From Larus michahellis (lineage: Eukaryota > Chordata > Aves > Charadriiformes > Laridae): a stretch of DNA of 64,000 nucleotides. Both the position numbers and the translations under genes were made by a program. The notes beneath the pieces were generated by a model. The model searched no databases. It saw only the letters and a program-made list of their open reading frames with translations, and had not been told where the DNA came from. The stretch is from assembly GCF_964199755.1 (NCBI RefSeq), contig NC_133904.1:1054001-1118000 (forward strand), in the 5' to 3' direction. Position 1 is the first letter of the stretch. Each line of letters begins with the position of its first letter. Positions 33,304 through 45,400 of this stretch are shown here, one piece after another.

Positions 33304-35620
33304 GTGAGTGCTTCCCTCCAGAAACGCTTTCCTGACATCCTCTCCCGTGCGTGGTGTCCGTGCTGCTTTGGGATGTGCCGGGGCCATCGCATCCTTTCCT
33401 CAGGGTGCCGGAGCTGCCCGCGTGGCTGATAAGGCGCTTACACCAGGGAGTAAAGCGCTACCCGTCCCCCCTGCGGGGCTCCAGCCAAAGTCCCTTAAGT
33501 CTGCGTGTGGCTCCCCATTAACCGCAACAGGCTTTTGCGTGCAGGCGCTCACCGGCTTTACACGCACTCTGATGCCACGCGGGGATTATGTCAAAGCCTT
33601 GCCCTGCTCGCTCCTGGTAATTAGTAACACGAAGTGGAATTAGCAAGTTGAATGGTGGAGAAGTGCGGAGAGCACCGGCGGAGCCCACTCCCCGAGTGCC
33701 GCCGGCCCATCGCCATGAAGGACCCAGCGGTGCCCCCCCGGGTGAAACGGCCCCGAAGGCTCCCGGCCCCACAGCGGGGCTGCCGCCTGCGCCGCCGTCC
33801 TGGGTGTCAGGAAACTCTAATCGGCTTCTCTGCGAGTAAATCCGATTTCTGCAGCTGCTGTGGGGCTGGCAAGGAGCAGGGGGTGCCCGGGTCTGCCAGA
33901 AACCGGGTCTCCCCTCGAGGATCCTCCAGCGGCTGCTGGGTGGCACTGTTAGGTTCTGATCATCATCATTGGGAACATCATGTCCCTGTGGGAAGCCTGG
34001 TTTTCCTCCCTGCTCAGGAAATCTGGAGCACACTAAGCCGAAAGCCGTGGCAGCAGGCTGCGGCTCCGCTCCACGCCGGTTTGCAAAGCATCGCCCCAAC
34101 CTCCCTGTTGAAATCCCTGTGTAAGAGGGAGGCTGGTCTGTAGCACAGGAGGGAGAGGAAGGAAAAGGCTGGAGTTGCTGCCCAGGGGGTCAGGGCAGGG
34201 GCTCACCCGGCGCTGGGGAAGGGAGGGAGCCCTGGGGGCGCCCCCAGAAGCCACAGAGGAAACCCCATTAGCCGAAGTCGGCATCGTTAAAGAAAGATTT
34301 ACAGTGAGCAAAGGAGGAAGCTGAGGCACGGCAGGTAAACGGCCCGGGTGGGTTTCCCTGCCGCCGCCTCGGGCTGATGCTGAAGGAAAGCCCCCAGCAG
34401 GGCCGAGGGATGAGGAAGGGCGAGGGGCTCTGCCCCCTCCTGCCTGCGGGACGTCCCCTGCCTCTGGGGCCAAGGGCATCCTTCCCGCTGAGAAATCGCA
34501 GCCCGCGCTGGCATCTCCCGCGGGACGTGGGACGCGACACCCGGCTGCTCCCCGGTCTGGAGCGGGCACGGCTGAGGGCGGCTCCCCTGCAGCTCTGCCT
34601 GGTCCCCTGCTTTCTTCTGTGCAAAAATCTCTGTGTTTCTTCTCTGTTTTCCCACCGTGAGCCTGGGAAGGCAGCGGTGGTGATGCATGGACGCATCCGT
34701 CCCTGGCAGGAGGGCAGGAGCGGCGAGGCTGGCATGCAGCTCTCGGCTCAGACGCTGCTCCTCACCTTTAATTTGCACTGAAGGGTTGCTAAATCCAGAA
34801 ACAAAGGCTGAGTGCTAATTAGTTTATTCTTTAAAGCAGCCTTTCAGGAGCAACTAAATCATCCTGGAAACGCTTCCTTCTCCCGGGGCTGCAGAGGGAT
34901 GCCATTACTGCGTTAGGTCAGCTAATGGAGCTGGAAAAAACAAGCGCGCGTGCACTCTCCCTCCTTCGCATCTCCCAGGGGCTGCGGAGATCAAAGCCCG
35001 GGTGACAGCGCGGTGTCACCAGCTGAAAGCGGTGGCCGAGACCAGCCCTCCTTCCCCCTTGGTTCTTTCCTTTAGGAATAAGCAGCAAAGGCTCCTGCGG
35101 GGTGGTCCCTGAGCAGCCAGGGCCCCGCGCGCTGCAGCCCGGCGTCCCCCCGGGACGCGACACGTTGCTCCTCCCGGGAGCGGTTTCAGGAGCAGATTTG
35201 CTGAGAACCCACGTCAGTCGGCAGGGCTGCCCGGGACTCTGCGGAGAGGCGCGAGGAGGTTTTGAAAGGCTGTGGGCAAATTGTGCATTTGAACAAATTC
35301 CGCAAAAGAAATCCAGGGCTGCGCAATTTTTAGTTGTTTATTGGTTTTCTTCTCACTTTCTCTTTTTTCTCCCCGCTTCTCACTCCGTCACCTCACGTCC
35401 CCCAGGGGCATGCCAGGCGGCTGCAGGAAAGCGCGTCCTCATGGAGCAGGGACACACCAACGTTTTAGGAAGTTTTGGGTTTTGTTTTTTTTTTTTAGTT
35501 TTGCTTTTTAAATTTGGAGAATGTTGTGCAAAAAGAATGTTTTACCCAAAAATTCTTCCTTTTCAAAATGGCAGCATGGGGCTCCCTGCCATGTCAGAAA
35601 GGGGTTTCTAACTGCTCCCA
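33304..35620. other. Intergenic GC-rich DNA; no gene recognised
   Basis: No recognisable gene. An AT-rich island at 34740-34930 contains GTGCTAATTAGTTTATTC and similar homeodomain-type motifs and may be regulatory. Confidence 0.55.
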
Positions 35621-35624
35621 GACC

Positions 35625-35780
35625 TCCGGATTTCATCCCTGGAGGGGTTCAAGGCCAGGTTGGACGGGGCTTGGAGCAACCTGGGCTGGTGGGAGGTGTC
35701 CCTGCCCAGGGCAGGGGGTGCCACTGGGGGGGCTTTAAGGTCCCTTCCAGCCCAAACCATTCCACGATCTCTGCTGACTC
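35625..35780 (+). mobile_element. CR1 LINE 3' fragment
   Basis: TCCCTGGAGGGGTTCAAGGC, GGAGCAACCTGGGCTGGTGG and TTTAAGGTCCCTTCCAGCCC are the 3' end of avian CR1, here in forward orientation and ending at CATTCCACGATCT. It is about 155 bp and closely resembles the reverse copy at 2481-2857. Confidence 0.92.
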
Positions 35781-36620
35781 CCACAGCCACTACAAAACAG
35801 TCTCGCGGGAAACTCCTCGTCCTCCCAGCGAAGGCCGGGGGCGGCAGAGTAACTGCAGGTCTCGGCCCTTCTGACTTCGCCGGGTGCCTTTTCACAGCGT
35901 GAGGCGACGACGCTGCAGTCGCACAGCGGGACGGGGCTCCAAGAGCATCGCAGTGCTGGGAGGCGCTCGGCCCCTCGTCCATCCCCAGGTGGGAATCCTG
36001 GCGGTGCTGGACCAGCAGAGAAGCCGAGATGTTTTGTCTCCAGTCGTCCTCTGGGAACTAAAAGCTGGTCCTCGTTTTATCTCCAGCGCGCAGGAGCTCT
36101 CGGGTGCACCCCGGAGCTCTGCACCAGCTCCCCAAAGGCGTTCAGCTGACGAGGACGGCTTGCGAAAGCGCCCGGTGCCCAGACATGCCTGCGCATACCT
36201 CTTCATTGCAGTCTGTTTGCCTTGTGACGCTGCCTAAAGCGTCTGTGTGGGCAGGGAGACGTTGTGTGCCAGGCACGCTGCTGTTTGGGCCTTGGGCCGT
36301 GTCCTGGCAGCTGCCCTCCGTGCTCTGACACGGACCATTTTCCACCTGGATTTCAGGTGCTGGATTCAGTCACCGGCCCCGGGAAGGAGGGAGCCGGTGC
36401 AGGGCGCAGGCAGGAGAGCCGAGCCGCCTGCCAGGGCGCGCTGGAGCTGGGGAGCGGGGCAGGGGCACCCAAACCCCCAGGGGGTCGGGAATGTTTCCCC
36501 GTAGGAAGCCAGAGCGTGGGGAAGGGGCTGCCTTCCCTCTGCCCCAGAGCTTCGAGAGCTGTAGTTGGTGAACACGGACACGGCTGAGGGAGTCCCGGGT
36601 CCCTCAGTAGCAAAACGAGA

Positions 36621-36735
36621 TCATAGAATCTCAGAACCATAGAATTGCCTACTGTGGAAGGGACCTTTCAGATCATCGAGTCCAACCATCAACCCAACTC
36701 TGACAAAACCCATCACTAAGCCATATCTCTAAGCA
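36621..36735 (-). mobile_element. CR1 LINE 3' fragment, reverse orientation
   Basis: Begins ATCATAGAATCTCAGAACCA, then TGGAAGGGACCTTTCAGATC and GAGTCCAACCATCAACCC, the reverse complement of a CR1 3' tail with ATTCTATG repeats. Only about 115 bp remain, and it belongs to a different CR1 subfamily from the copy at 35625. Confidence 0.88.
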
Positions 36736-39700
36736 AAGATGATGATACTTAAAAGACAGAAAAAACCTCAAGCTGTTGTTGTGCCCTCAAAAAAGCATCA
36801 GTTTCACCCTTTGGTCCCCGTGCCATTTTGTGTAGACCCGTTTTTTTGGCCCCACAGCACTGCCCCTCGCCCAGGTGGGCTCAGCTGGGGACGATGGCAC
36901 TGTGCGCCCAGCCTGCCCACGCCGAGCCTCCTGCGGTGTCACCAGAGGGAGAAGGTGCTCAGCCGGCACCTCATGTGTCCCTGTGGGGCTGCGTTTGGGC
37001 CCTGGGAGGGCTGGGAGAGGTGCTGGTTGCGGGGCTACGGGGTGCTGGAGCGTCCCTGCCCAGACGCCATGCGGGACAGCCCTCCTTCCAGCCAGCGTGG
37101 GCTTAGCCGGGAGCGACGCCTTGGGCAACCGCCGCTTTGGGTCCCTGCCCGCCCCATCTTGTTCTGCTCCTGCCTGGAATCATGTCTGTGAGGACTGGGG
37201 GCAGCAGGCAGGGGAGAGGCAGGCGCCTTACGGGCCTGCCTGGGGCTGGCGGAGTTGCTGACATGAAATCAGGGGCTGATGTTACCCTGAGAGCCTGCAG
37301 CTGCCCGTCCCTGGCGTCAGAGCCCTCGGTGGATGGGGGCAGTGGAGGTGAGGCTGGAGAAGCTCGGTGGGAAGGCGGCTCCGTGGCATCCCACACGGTT
37401 TGTGCCGCCGGCTGAATGGTGCCCAGAAGGGCATCGGACGGGAGCTCCGTCAGGACGGGGCAGAGGCTGGTGGCGACGTGGCCCCGGGGAAGGGCAGCTG
37501 GTGGCCGGGGCGCGGGGAGGCGAGGATCACCCGAGCCGCACAGGGCAGCGGGGCACGGCGGGGACAGATGTGCTGCCAGTGTGCGCTCTGGGAGCAAAAT
37601 TCACCAGCTGGCCCCTAACTGGGGGTGGTTCCTGGCAAAGCTGCTGGCTGCTGTTCTGAGGTTACTTCTCCTGTTGGTGTGTGTGTTACTGCGGGATGTT
37701 GTTACCGTCACTGTTGAGCCCGTGGCCTCTCACAGGCTGCAGCACGTTGACGATCGGGACTCCCGCTCGTCTGGAGCCCTGAGATGGTGTCTGGGATGAA
37801 ATGCAGCCCTGCTCCCACCTGCTGTCCTCTCGCTGACGTTTCCTCGTGCGTTGGCCCCATGGTGGCTTTAGCAGGTCCCCAGCACAGCAGACGAGGGTCT
37901 GCAGGTCTCCGGCGAGGTACGAGCACACCAGAACTCGGGAGCCCATGCAGGGGGGATGGTGTGGTGTATCCGCCTTGGCTCCCTGCCCCGCGACAGCCCT
38001 CGTGCGCACCCCGAGGGAAAAGGAAAGCGGCTTCGGCGTGGTGGAGAGCAGCCCCGAGGCATCCCGCTGTGCGCTGGCTCCATGGCCGGGGCGGCTGCCC
38101 TGCCGAGCTGCGGGCGCGTTATCAGCCGGACGCTCCTGCTGCTGCAATCCCTGCTTTTGTTTTTTAATTGGGTGGAGGGTGGAAACCCGGCGTCCCTTTT
38201 CTGTACAAACAAGAGGGATTTATTATCCAGGCGCCCAGCTCTCTGAACTGGACTAATGAAGCTCCCACCCCTTCTCATCTCTTCTTATCCTCATCGCTGA
38301 GCTCTCCATGGAAACGGGCTGAGCATCGGCAGGAAATGGGCAGGTTTCCACAGGCGGGGACCTGGGGGCCCTGCGGTCTCTCCCAGCTCTGCTCCCGGTC
38401 ACCTCCCTGCGCACCGGCTTCCTCAGCTGCCGAGCCCGGTCCCCTCCGCAGGCTGCGAAGATGCTCAGGGCTTAAGGGACGGGTCGGCCCTTTGCTCGCG
38501 GGCCCTGTAAAACTGCAGGGCAGGTTCCTGGCGCTCTCGGCTGCCCAGCATTGCTGCTCCGATGCCTGCTGACATCTGAGGGACACCGGGACAGAACGGG
38601 AGAGCCGCACGGCAGGGACTGGACTCTGCTGATTTTCAAGGGATTTTTCCCTGTTTACTCCCTGGATTGCCTTAAGTACATCAGCGATGGTGTGGGACCG
38701 CGGGAGTGAGGAATGCCAGGGCTGCCTGAGCTCCTGCCAGTCCTGATGCCCTGGTCCTGCCGCCAGCCCAGCCCAGGGCTGGTATCTCCACCGCGCCCAA
38801 ACCAGCGCGACGGGGCTGCCGGTCAGGATCCCTGACCCGCACGAACCCCCAGGCCTCCGCTTGAACCCGGCTGCAGATGAAGGTGCTGATCCTCCTCTCG
38901 AGGCAGGATAATTACTTGCTTGGGCCTTCCTTGCGTGCTTCTTGGTCCGGCGCTCTCAGCAATTAGCCCTTGGGAGCGGCTGGGGAGTAGTTTCTCCTGT
39001 TTGTTCTTTCTCATGGGAGTTTCACGTCAGAAGCTCTTCCCCGTAATTTGTTCTGATGTGTCTCTTTGCCCCCGCTGAACCTGTGTGGCAGCCGTAACCT
39101 CACCTGCCCACGTGTCAAGATGAATAAAATGCCGGTGCTGCCGTAAAGGCGACATCCGCAGTGGGTGTGAGGGGCCGCAGAGCTCAGGCTGCATCTCCTC
39201 CCTGCTGCTTGTGACGGTCCCTCTGCCGTCCAGAACTCGCCCTTCTCACCTCCATACAGCAGAGGTACCTCCTGTGCCCAAATAATATCTTGCAAACAGA
39301 TGCAGCTACACATGCCAGTGGTTTGGGGGTTTTCACCCTGGGAGAGTTAGGTCTATATAAACATTAATTTTGATTGAGAAATGGTGTGTCACAAAGTGGT
39401 TTGGCCTTTCTTTTTTTTTTTTTCAAAAAAAAAGAGAGGGAAAACTCAGACACCCCAGAATAATCCCAAGCTGGTGCCTGAGCCAGTCCTCTGAGGCATG
39501 CAAGGAGATGCAATCAACCACCGGAGCAGGGGAAACTGAGGCAGGAGGAGGTAAGAGGAGTCGGAGCAGGCTGGTGCTGGCAGGAGAACGTGCCGTAGGA
39601 CAGAGACTTGGCAGCTGCGGTCTGCAGCCCCGGGGAGCTGCCAGCGCTGGGCCTGGGGACCCTCTCGCCTCTGCTCAGCCACGCTCAGCTCCCGTGTCGC

Positions 39701-41499
39701 TCACCGCCCCGAGCGGCTGCGATGCCGGCGGGCAGCGGTGGGGGCTGCAGGAGGGACGGGGCCAGGCAGAGCTGAGGCGGGGAGCGTGGCAGGTTTGCTC
39801 GGCAGAGATGGCGTTTGACAGAGGTGACTGAAAGTTTTGGCGGTCGACCTTCAGAGCCCCTCCTCTGGCCGCCTTCCTTTGCCCCCCCAACACCCCCTTT
39901 CCCTCAGGAGCAGCGGCTGGGGGCTGCTCCGGTCAGAGCCCCGAGGCAGGCGGCACGCAGCACCCTGCCAGGGTATGCAGTCCCGCCGGGGGCCACGTTT
40001 GTGCCGCGCTGCCCAAGCCATGAAACCGAACACTGCGGGTGCCCCCGAGCAGCGTCTGGGATGTTCCTGCCAACCCCGAGTGGAAACGGGCTGGAGCGAT
40101 GGGGTGAGAACATCGCACCCACTGGCGTGTTTCTACTTTTAACATGTTAAAGATCATGTCTGTAACATGCTCTAATTTTAGGCTGCAATGTATCTACACT
40201 GAATTCCCAGCGCGGAAGAATGAGCGCAGGTGTAAAATTAGATGTATTATTTATGGGCTGGCGGTTACCAGTGCTCCATCACTAAAAAGCGCAGAGCTCA
40301 GTCGTGCCCGTGCTTCTGCCTCCCCGGCTTCATACCAACCGCCTACCGCCGTTTTCCCACCCCAGGATTAGCCTGCAATCAAAATCTTGTTATCCAGGCG
40401 GAGGTTTACAGGGAAAGGACACCATTCCCGCGTTTAGGAATTGATCCATATTAGGATCAGTTAAACATAGTAGCTTTTCATTCTCGGTGGCTTTGCCTGG
40501 TGAGAGCCAGGAAAGCACGCTCAATCAGAGACCGAACAAGTATAAATGGCGTGTTCCTAGTCTCCGCCGCAGCCGGAGAAAAGAGTATGTGAAATAACTA
40601 ACATGGAAATGTTAATCAGCATTAGCTGTAGTCCAAATTCCATTATCAGGAATGCTAAATACAGAGGAGGAAAGTGCTCGGATTAGGGTGGCTTGGCAAC
40701 AGGCTCTCTGCCCCGACGTCTGGGTCTCGTGCTTCAGGATTTAAGCTTTTATTTAAAATACAAGTAATTTTCTTTCCCTCGCCTGTACAAATGACAAAAA
40801 TGTCAAAATATACAGCAGCTGTAACTCAGTGCAGTGATGTGTGCAGGCAGCCTGGAACACTCTTCCGAGGACACGTTAGAGCGGCAGCTTGTTAGTGTTG
40901 GCATAAACACGCCTGGGACGGGCTGCCCAGCGGCACCCGGCGCGCCAGGGCTGCTGTCACCGAGAGGCGGGCAACCGAACGGGTCTGCCTGGGCCGCCGT
41001 CAGCCTGGGTGGCCAGTGGGACTCTGGAAGTACACTGGGCTCTTCTCCAGCCCTCAATGTGCAAACCAGGAGACAAATCTCGGCCACAAATCTTCCACGT
41101 CCATGCAGGTCGAGCACATGTGTACGGACCTGCCCGTTCACGGAACGGCACATCGTGCCGGAGGGGCTTGCCTGGCTGTGCAGGGGTTTGCAGAAGGAAA
41201 GGCTTTGCGCCTGAACAGGATCTCCTGAGCTTTTGATTTTTTAACATGTTATTATTTCGTATTAGACTGCTCAGTCCTCCGTTTCAATGCTTTTCACTGC
41301 CTGCTTTATCCTGACCCATGTTTTCCAAGTCTTTGTGGTTAGTATTTCTGCAGTAACTCAGGCTCCTCCCGTTTTCATTTGAGCTGGAAACGCAGGGAGG
41401 ATGCGGCCGTGGAGACGTCTGCTGTGGAGTGGAATATGACATGGGGGAAATCCTTACGGCAGAGTTCACCCCAGCCCAGCAAACTGGAACTGCAATGGA
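36736..41499. other. Intergenic GC-rich DNA with an AT-rich island
   Basis: No gene recognised. Open frames of 60-160 codons occur on both strands without family features. A distinct AT-rich island at about 40140-40760 sits in GC-rich DNA. Confidence 0.55.
40140..40760. promoter_or_regulatory. Candidate distal regulatory element (AT-rich island)
   Basis: About 600 bp of non-repetitive, AT-rich sequence with clustered TAAT/ATTA, GTTAATCAGCATTAGC and CCATTATCAGG motifs, flanked on both sides by GC-rich DNA. It does not look like a transposon or an exon. This kind of composition is common in conserved noncoding elements, but conservation cannot be tested here. Confidence 0.3.
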
Positions 41500-42468
41500 T
41501 TCTTGGGGAATGGATTCTGATTCTTGGGGAAACAAGGAGAGGGGTTAGTAAAACTGCCACCTTAGACTTCTGGAGGGCAAATTTTGACCTGTTCAGGAGA
41601 CTGCTGGACAAAGTCCCTTGGGAGGCTGCCCTGAAGGATACAGGAGCCCAGGAAGGCTGGACATAGTTCAAGAGAGAAGTCTTAAAGGCACAGGAGGAGG
41701 CTGTCCCCGTGTGCCGAAAAACAAGTAGGCGGGGAAGGAGACCGGCCTGGCTAAACAGGGACCTTTGGCTGGACCTCTAGAACAAAAGGAGAGTCTCTGA
41801 CCTCTGGAAGAGGGGGCAGGGCTCTCATGAAGACTATAAAGATGTAGCAAAGCTATGCAGGGAGAAAATTAGGAGAGCCGAAGCGCAGCTGGAGCTCAAC
41901 CTATCTACAGCCGTTAAGGATAACAAAAAATGTTTCTATAAATTCATTAACAACAAAGGGAGGATTAGGGAAAATCTCCCTCCCTTACTGGATGCAGAGG
42001 GAAATATCGTCACAAAGGCTGAGGAAAAGGCTGAGGTGCCCAATGCCTACTTTGCCTCAGTCTTTAGCAGTGGAACGAGCTGCTCCCCGGGCACCCAGCC
42101 TCGTGAGCTGGGAGACAGGGACCTCATCACTCTCTACAATGACTTGAAAGGCCATTGAAGAGAGGTTGGTGCTGGTCTCTTCTCATTGGTAATTAGCGAT
42201 AGAACAACAGGGAATGGGTTCAAGCTGCAGCAGGGTAGGTTTAGGCTGGACATTAGGAAAAAATTCTTCCCAGAAAGAGTGGTCAGACACTGGAATAGGC
42301 TGCCCAGGGAGGTGGTGGAGTCACCATCCCTGGGTGTGTTTAAGACTCGTTTAGATGTGGTGTTAGGGGATATGGTGTAAGGGAGAACTTTGTAGAATGG
42401 AGTTGATGGTTGGACTCGATGATCCCAAGGGTCTTTTCCAACCTAAATGATTCTATGATTCTATGATT
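41500..42468 (+). mobile_element. CR1 LINE copy, 5' truncated with internal deletion
   Basis: The first part (about 41538-42125) reads as the ORF2 region between endonuclease and reverse transcriptase: KTATLDFWRANFDLFRRLL, then DLWKRGQGSHEDYKDVAKL, IELNL-like AQLELNLSTAVKDNKKCFYK and NAYFASVF, interrupted by only a couple of in-frame stops. The reverse transcriptase core is missing. The sequence then jumps to the ORF2 end and 3' UTR ([20 protein letters not shown], then [14 protein letters not shown]) and finishes with ATTCTATGATTCTATGATT. The left border is approximate. It cannot be active. Confidence 0.88.
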
Positions 42469-45400
42469 TACCTGTGCGTCTACCCATGGAAGGCTGCCTG
42501 GGCCCTGCAGGGACGGTGCAGAGGGAGAGGAGCCGTGCAGTCGCACGCACGCGGGTGGTTGTTGCTGCTGGCACTCTTGAATGCCACCCAGGTCGTACGC
42601 GAGCAGGAGTTTGAAAGTGGAAGCTGCCCTATTAGCAGGACAGGGGTTATTTTATCAATGGAGTTACAATGCAGGCCACTCACCCAACCTGAATAACTGA
42701 GCATACAAGTACGTTCAAATAACGAAATCCAAGCGAGCTGAAGACTGACACCATTTAGCAGGGCTGGAGTCTCCCCAGCTAAAATAAGCCCTGAATTTAG
42801 GCACCAAGTCTCAGAGCAGGAGTTGCCCGTGTAGGCAGGGAAGGGTGCTCTTCGAGAGGCAGAGGGCAGCCCGTGTGGGATGCTCGGAGGAAGACGTGCC
42901 CTCCTGGGGGAGACGTGCCGTCCCGGCGGTGCTGGAGGAGCTCTGGACTGTCGAGACAGTGTCTGGTGTCTGCTTTGAGTGCACCCTGGCACTTGGCACA
43001 AGCAAGAGTACGTGAAAGGGGCCGAGGAAAGGACTCTTTTCAGAGTAGTTCTCAGGCTCTTTGGATGCGTTGACCCACGGGGTTTCTTTTTTGCCTCTCT
43101 CTTGAAATGACAAGACTTTGAGAAAATCCATCCTTGAATAGCTCTCGCAGCAGTGCGGCGCAGAGAGCAGGCTCATGTTACGCGGCTGCTGAACCGAACG
43201 GGCAGGTATTTCAGGCAGCCTCTCGCTGCCCGGTGGCTTTGTCCAGCATGCTGCGGGGAGGCATGGGAATTAGGGCACAGTGTGCCGCCTTCTTCCAGGA
43301 CCGCTCCAAGGGCTGAGGCCTCTGCTCTACAGCTAGATCAGCTCCCAGGTCTGTGTACAGATTGCTGCCTAGCATGAGCCAAAGCTCCTTTCCAGAACCG
43401 AATCCCATTCACAGGAAATTCACACCCCGTTTACCATCGGCCAGCATCCAAGAGGGAGCAGTAAACGCAGGCGGAAGGTTTATTTTGCAGTATCATGAAA
43501 TCGGCGGGTGCAGGAACAGGGCAGCACGGGCGCCAGTTGACAGCTGTGTGCCAGCCTGGCAGGTCACCCCAGGCACCCCTCTTCTCCCTGCATTAGCCCG
43601 GGGGTCGTGCACCCCTCAGCCCCCCTCCCCTTTCTCCTCTGCTGCAGCTCCGTTCTCGTGCCTCCTGTGGACCCCGGGCTGCCCCTGGTTTTGCTGCTGC
43701 GGGTTCAGCTGCTCTCTCAGCAGAAGGCAGGATTTCAAACCCTGCAGGTTTCCCGCTGATCAGACCAGATGGAGAGCAGACAAAGTACGGCAGAGAGAAT
43801 GAAGCTATTTTGCAAGGCTTGGAGAGCTGTGTGGTGTTTCTCTGGCTTCAGGAGACACTGCTGCTTAGGATTACTGTGGGAGTTGCTGTGGTTGCTACTA
43901 TTACATTGCAAATCCATGCCTGGATGGTTGCTAACCTGAGACCCTGCTTGCTTTGCTCCTCATCAACCTAAAAAAGAATCAAGGATCTCTCCTGTGCTGA
44001 CAGGAGCTCCCAAGAGGAGACATGGTGTGAGGGAGCTACTGAAGGTCAAGGGCTCTGGTTTCACTGTTGATCCATCTGAGTTTAAACAAGGCTTTGAGCT
44101 GTTGATGGTCCAACCCCAGACATCATACGTACAAGGATAAGAAGCTCAGGAAGAGACTTCCCTTTGCTACTGACTCCACCGCTAAAGCTTTGGAAACTGC
44201 GACCGGTGTTGCCTAGGAGCTCTGGTTTCCAGTGCAGCTAGCCAGCAAAACCCATCAGTGAGGAGAAAGACGTGCTAATGACGAACAGCCATTTGAGATG
44301 TTTTCCGCTGAACTGGGCTGGTTCCCCATAGACAGAACATCACCTCTCTGAAGACCTGTCTGCAGCTCTGCTAGTGTTCAGATGGATTTGCACACTACAC
44401 GTTCCCACAGAGACACATTTTTTCTCTCTCTTTCACTGCAAATGTCGTTAAACTGGAGCAGGGTTACTCCCTGGCTAGTCTCTTCTATTAGGCATAGGAA
44501 GGCATTCAGGTCTGGTTAAGCTCCTTTTGATCTTTACATTCCTTTGGTCTTCTTATCACCTCTCTTTATCCCTTCTAATTGTCTGTCCTCCCTGTTCCTG
44601 TATTTATGGTAAGGCTTTATCTCTGCGACCAAACCAGTCCATGGGTGATGGGGCTTTGTCCTGCCATTGCCGCACTTCACTCGGTTCAGCCCCAGCAGCA
44701 CTGGTCCAGGCACGGGGGTTGCTGATGTTCCCTTTGCCTCTGCTCAGAGCAGGGCAGACGTGGCTGCTGGGCAGAGCCTGCCGGAGTGAAGCAGCCCTTG
44801 CGGTTGCCCTTGGGCTCTCCGCTGTAAGCCCGCCCACGGATGGGTTGCTTGTCAGGGAGTGCTTACAGGATGAGTTCAGGATCTGCACATTTCCAGATGC
44901 TCGTTTCATGTTTTCTGCCTCCACGGCCATTCCTGAACTGCTCTGCTAATCCACTGGGCCTTGTGGGGCTACGCTGGGCTCTCCCTTTGCGCAGTGTTTG
45001 CTGTTTCCCTCTCTGCAGGTTTGCCCAGGGTACCGCGGCATCCCGGGAGGCCCCCGGACAGAAGCTCCTAGGTTACAGGAGCTGCATTATTGCACTGAAG
45101 CTCCTGGCTACTTCTGCTGATAAACAGAAGCAGCAGAAACCCCCACTTTTCTTTGCAGTGTGGGGAACCAGAATCTAATGGTGACGATTTCCTGATGCAT
45201 GTGTGAATGTGAGGTTTTGGTATGTCTCTTGCACCCACTTCTGCTTCTAATTCTGGCTACAAGGCATTCACATCCTCGGGCACGGCCGCAGTGCATGTTA
45301 CACAGAGTTCCATCACAGCTTTCTGGGGTGAACACTGCAGTCTGTGTGTGACACACTGCCTTTAGTTTCACTTGGAAATTCAGCTCCCTTACACTTGTTG

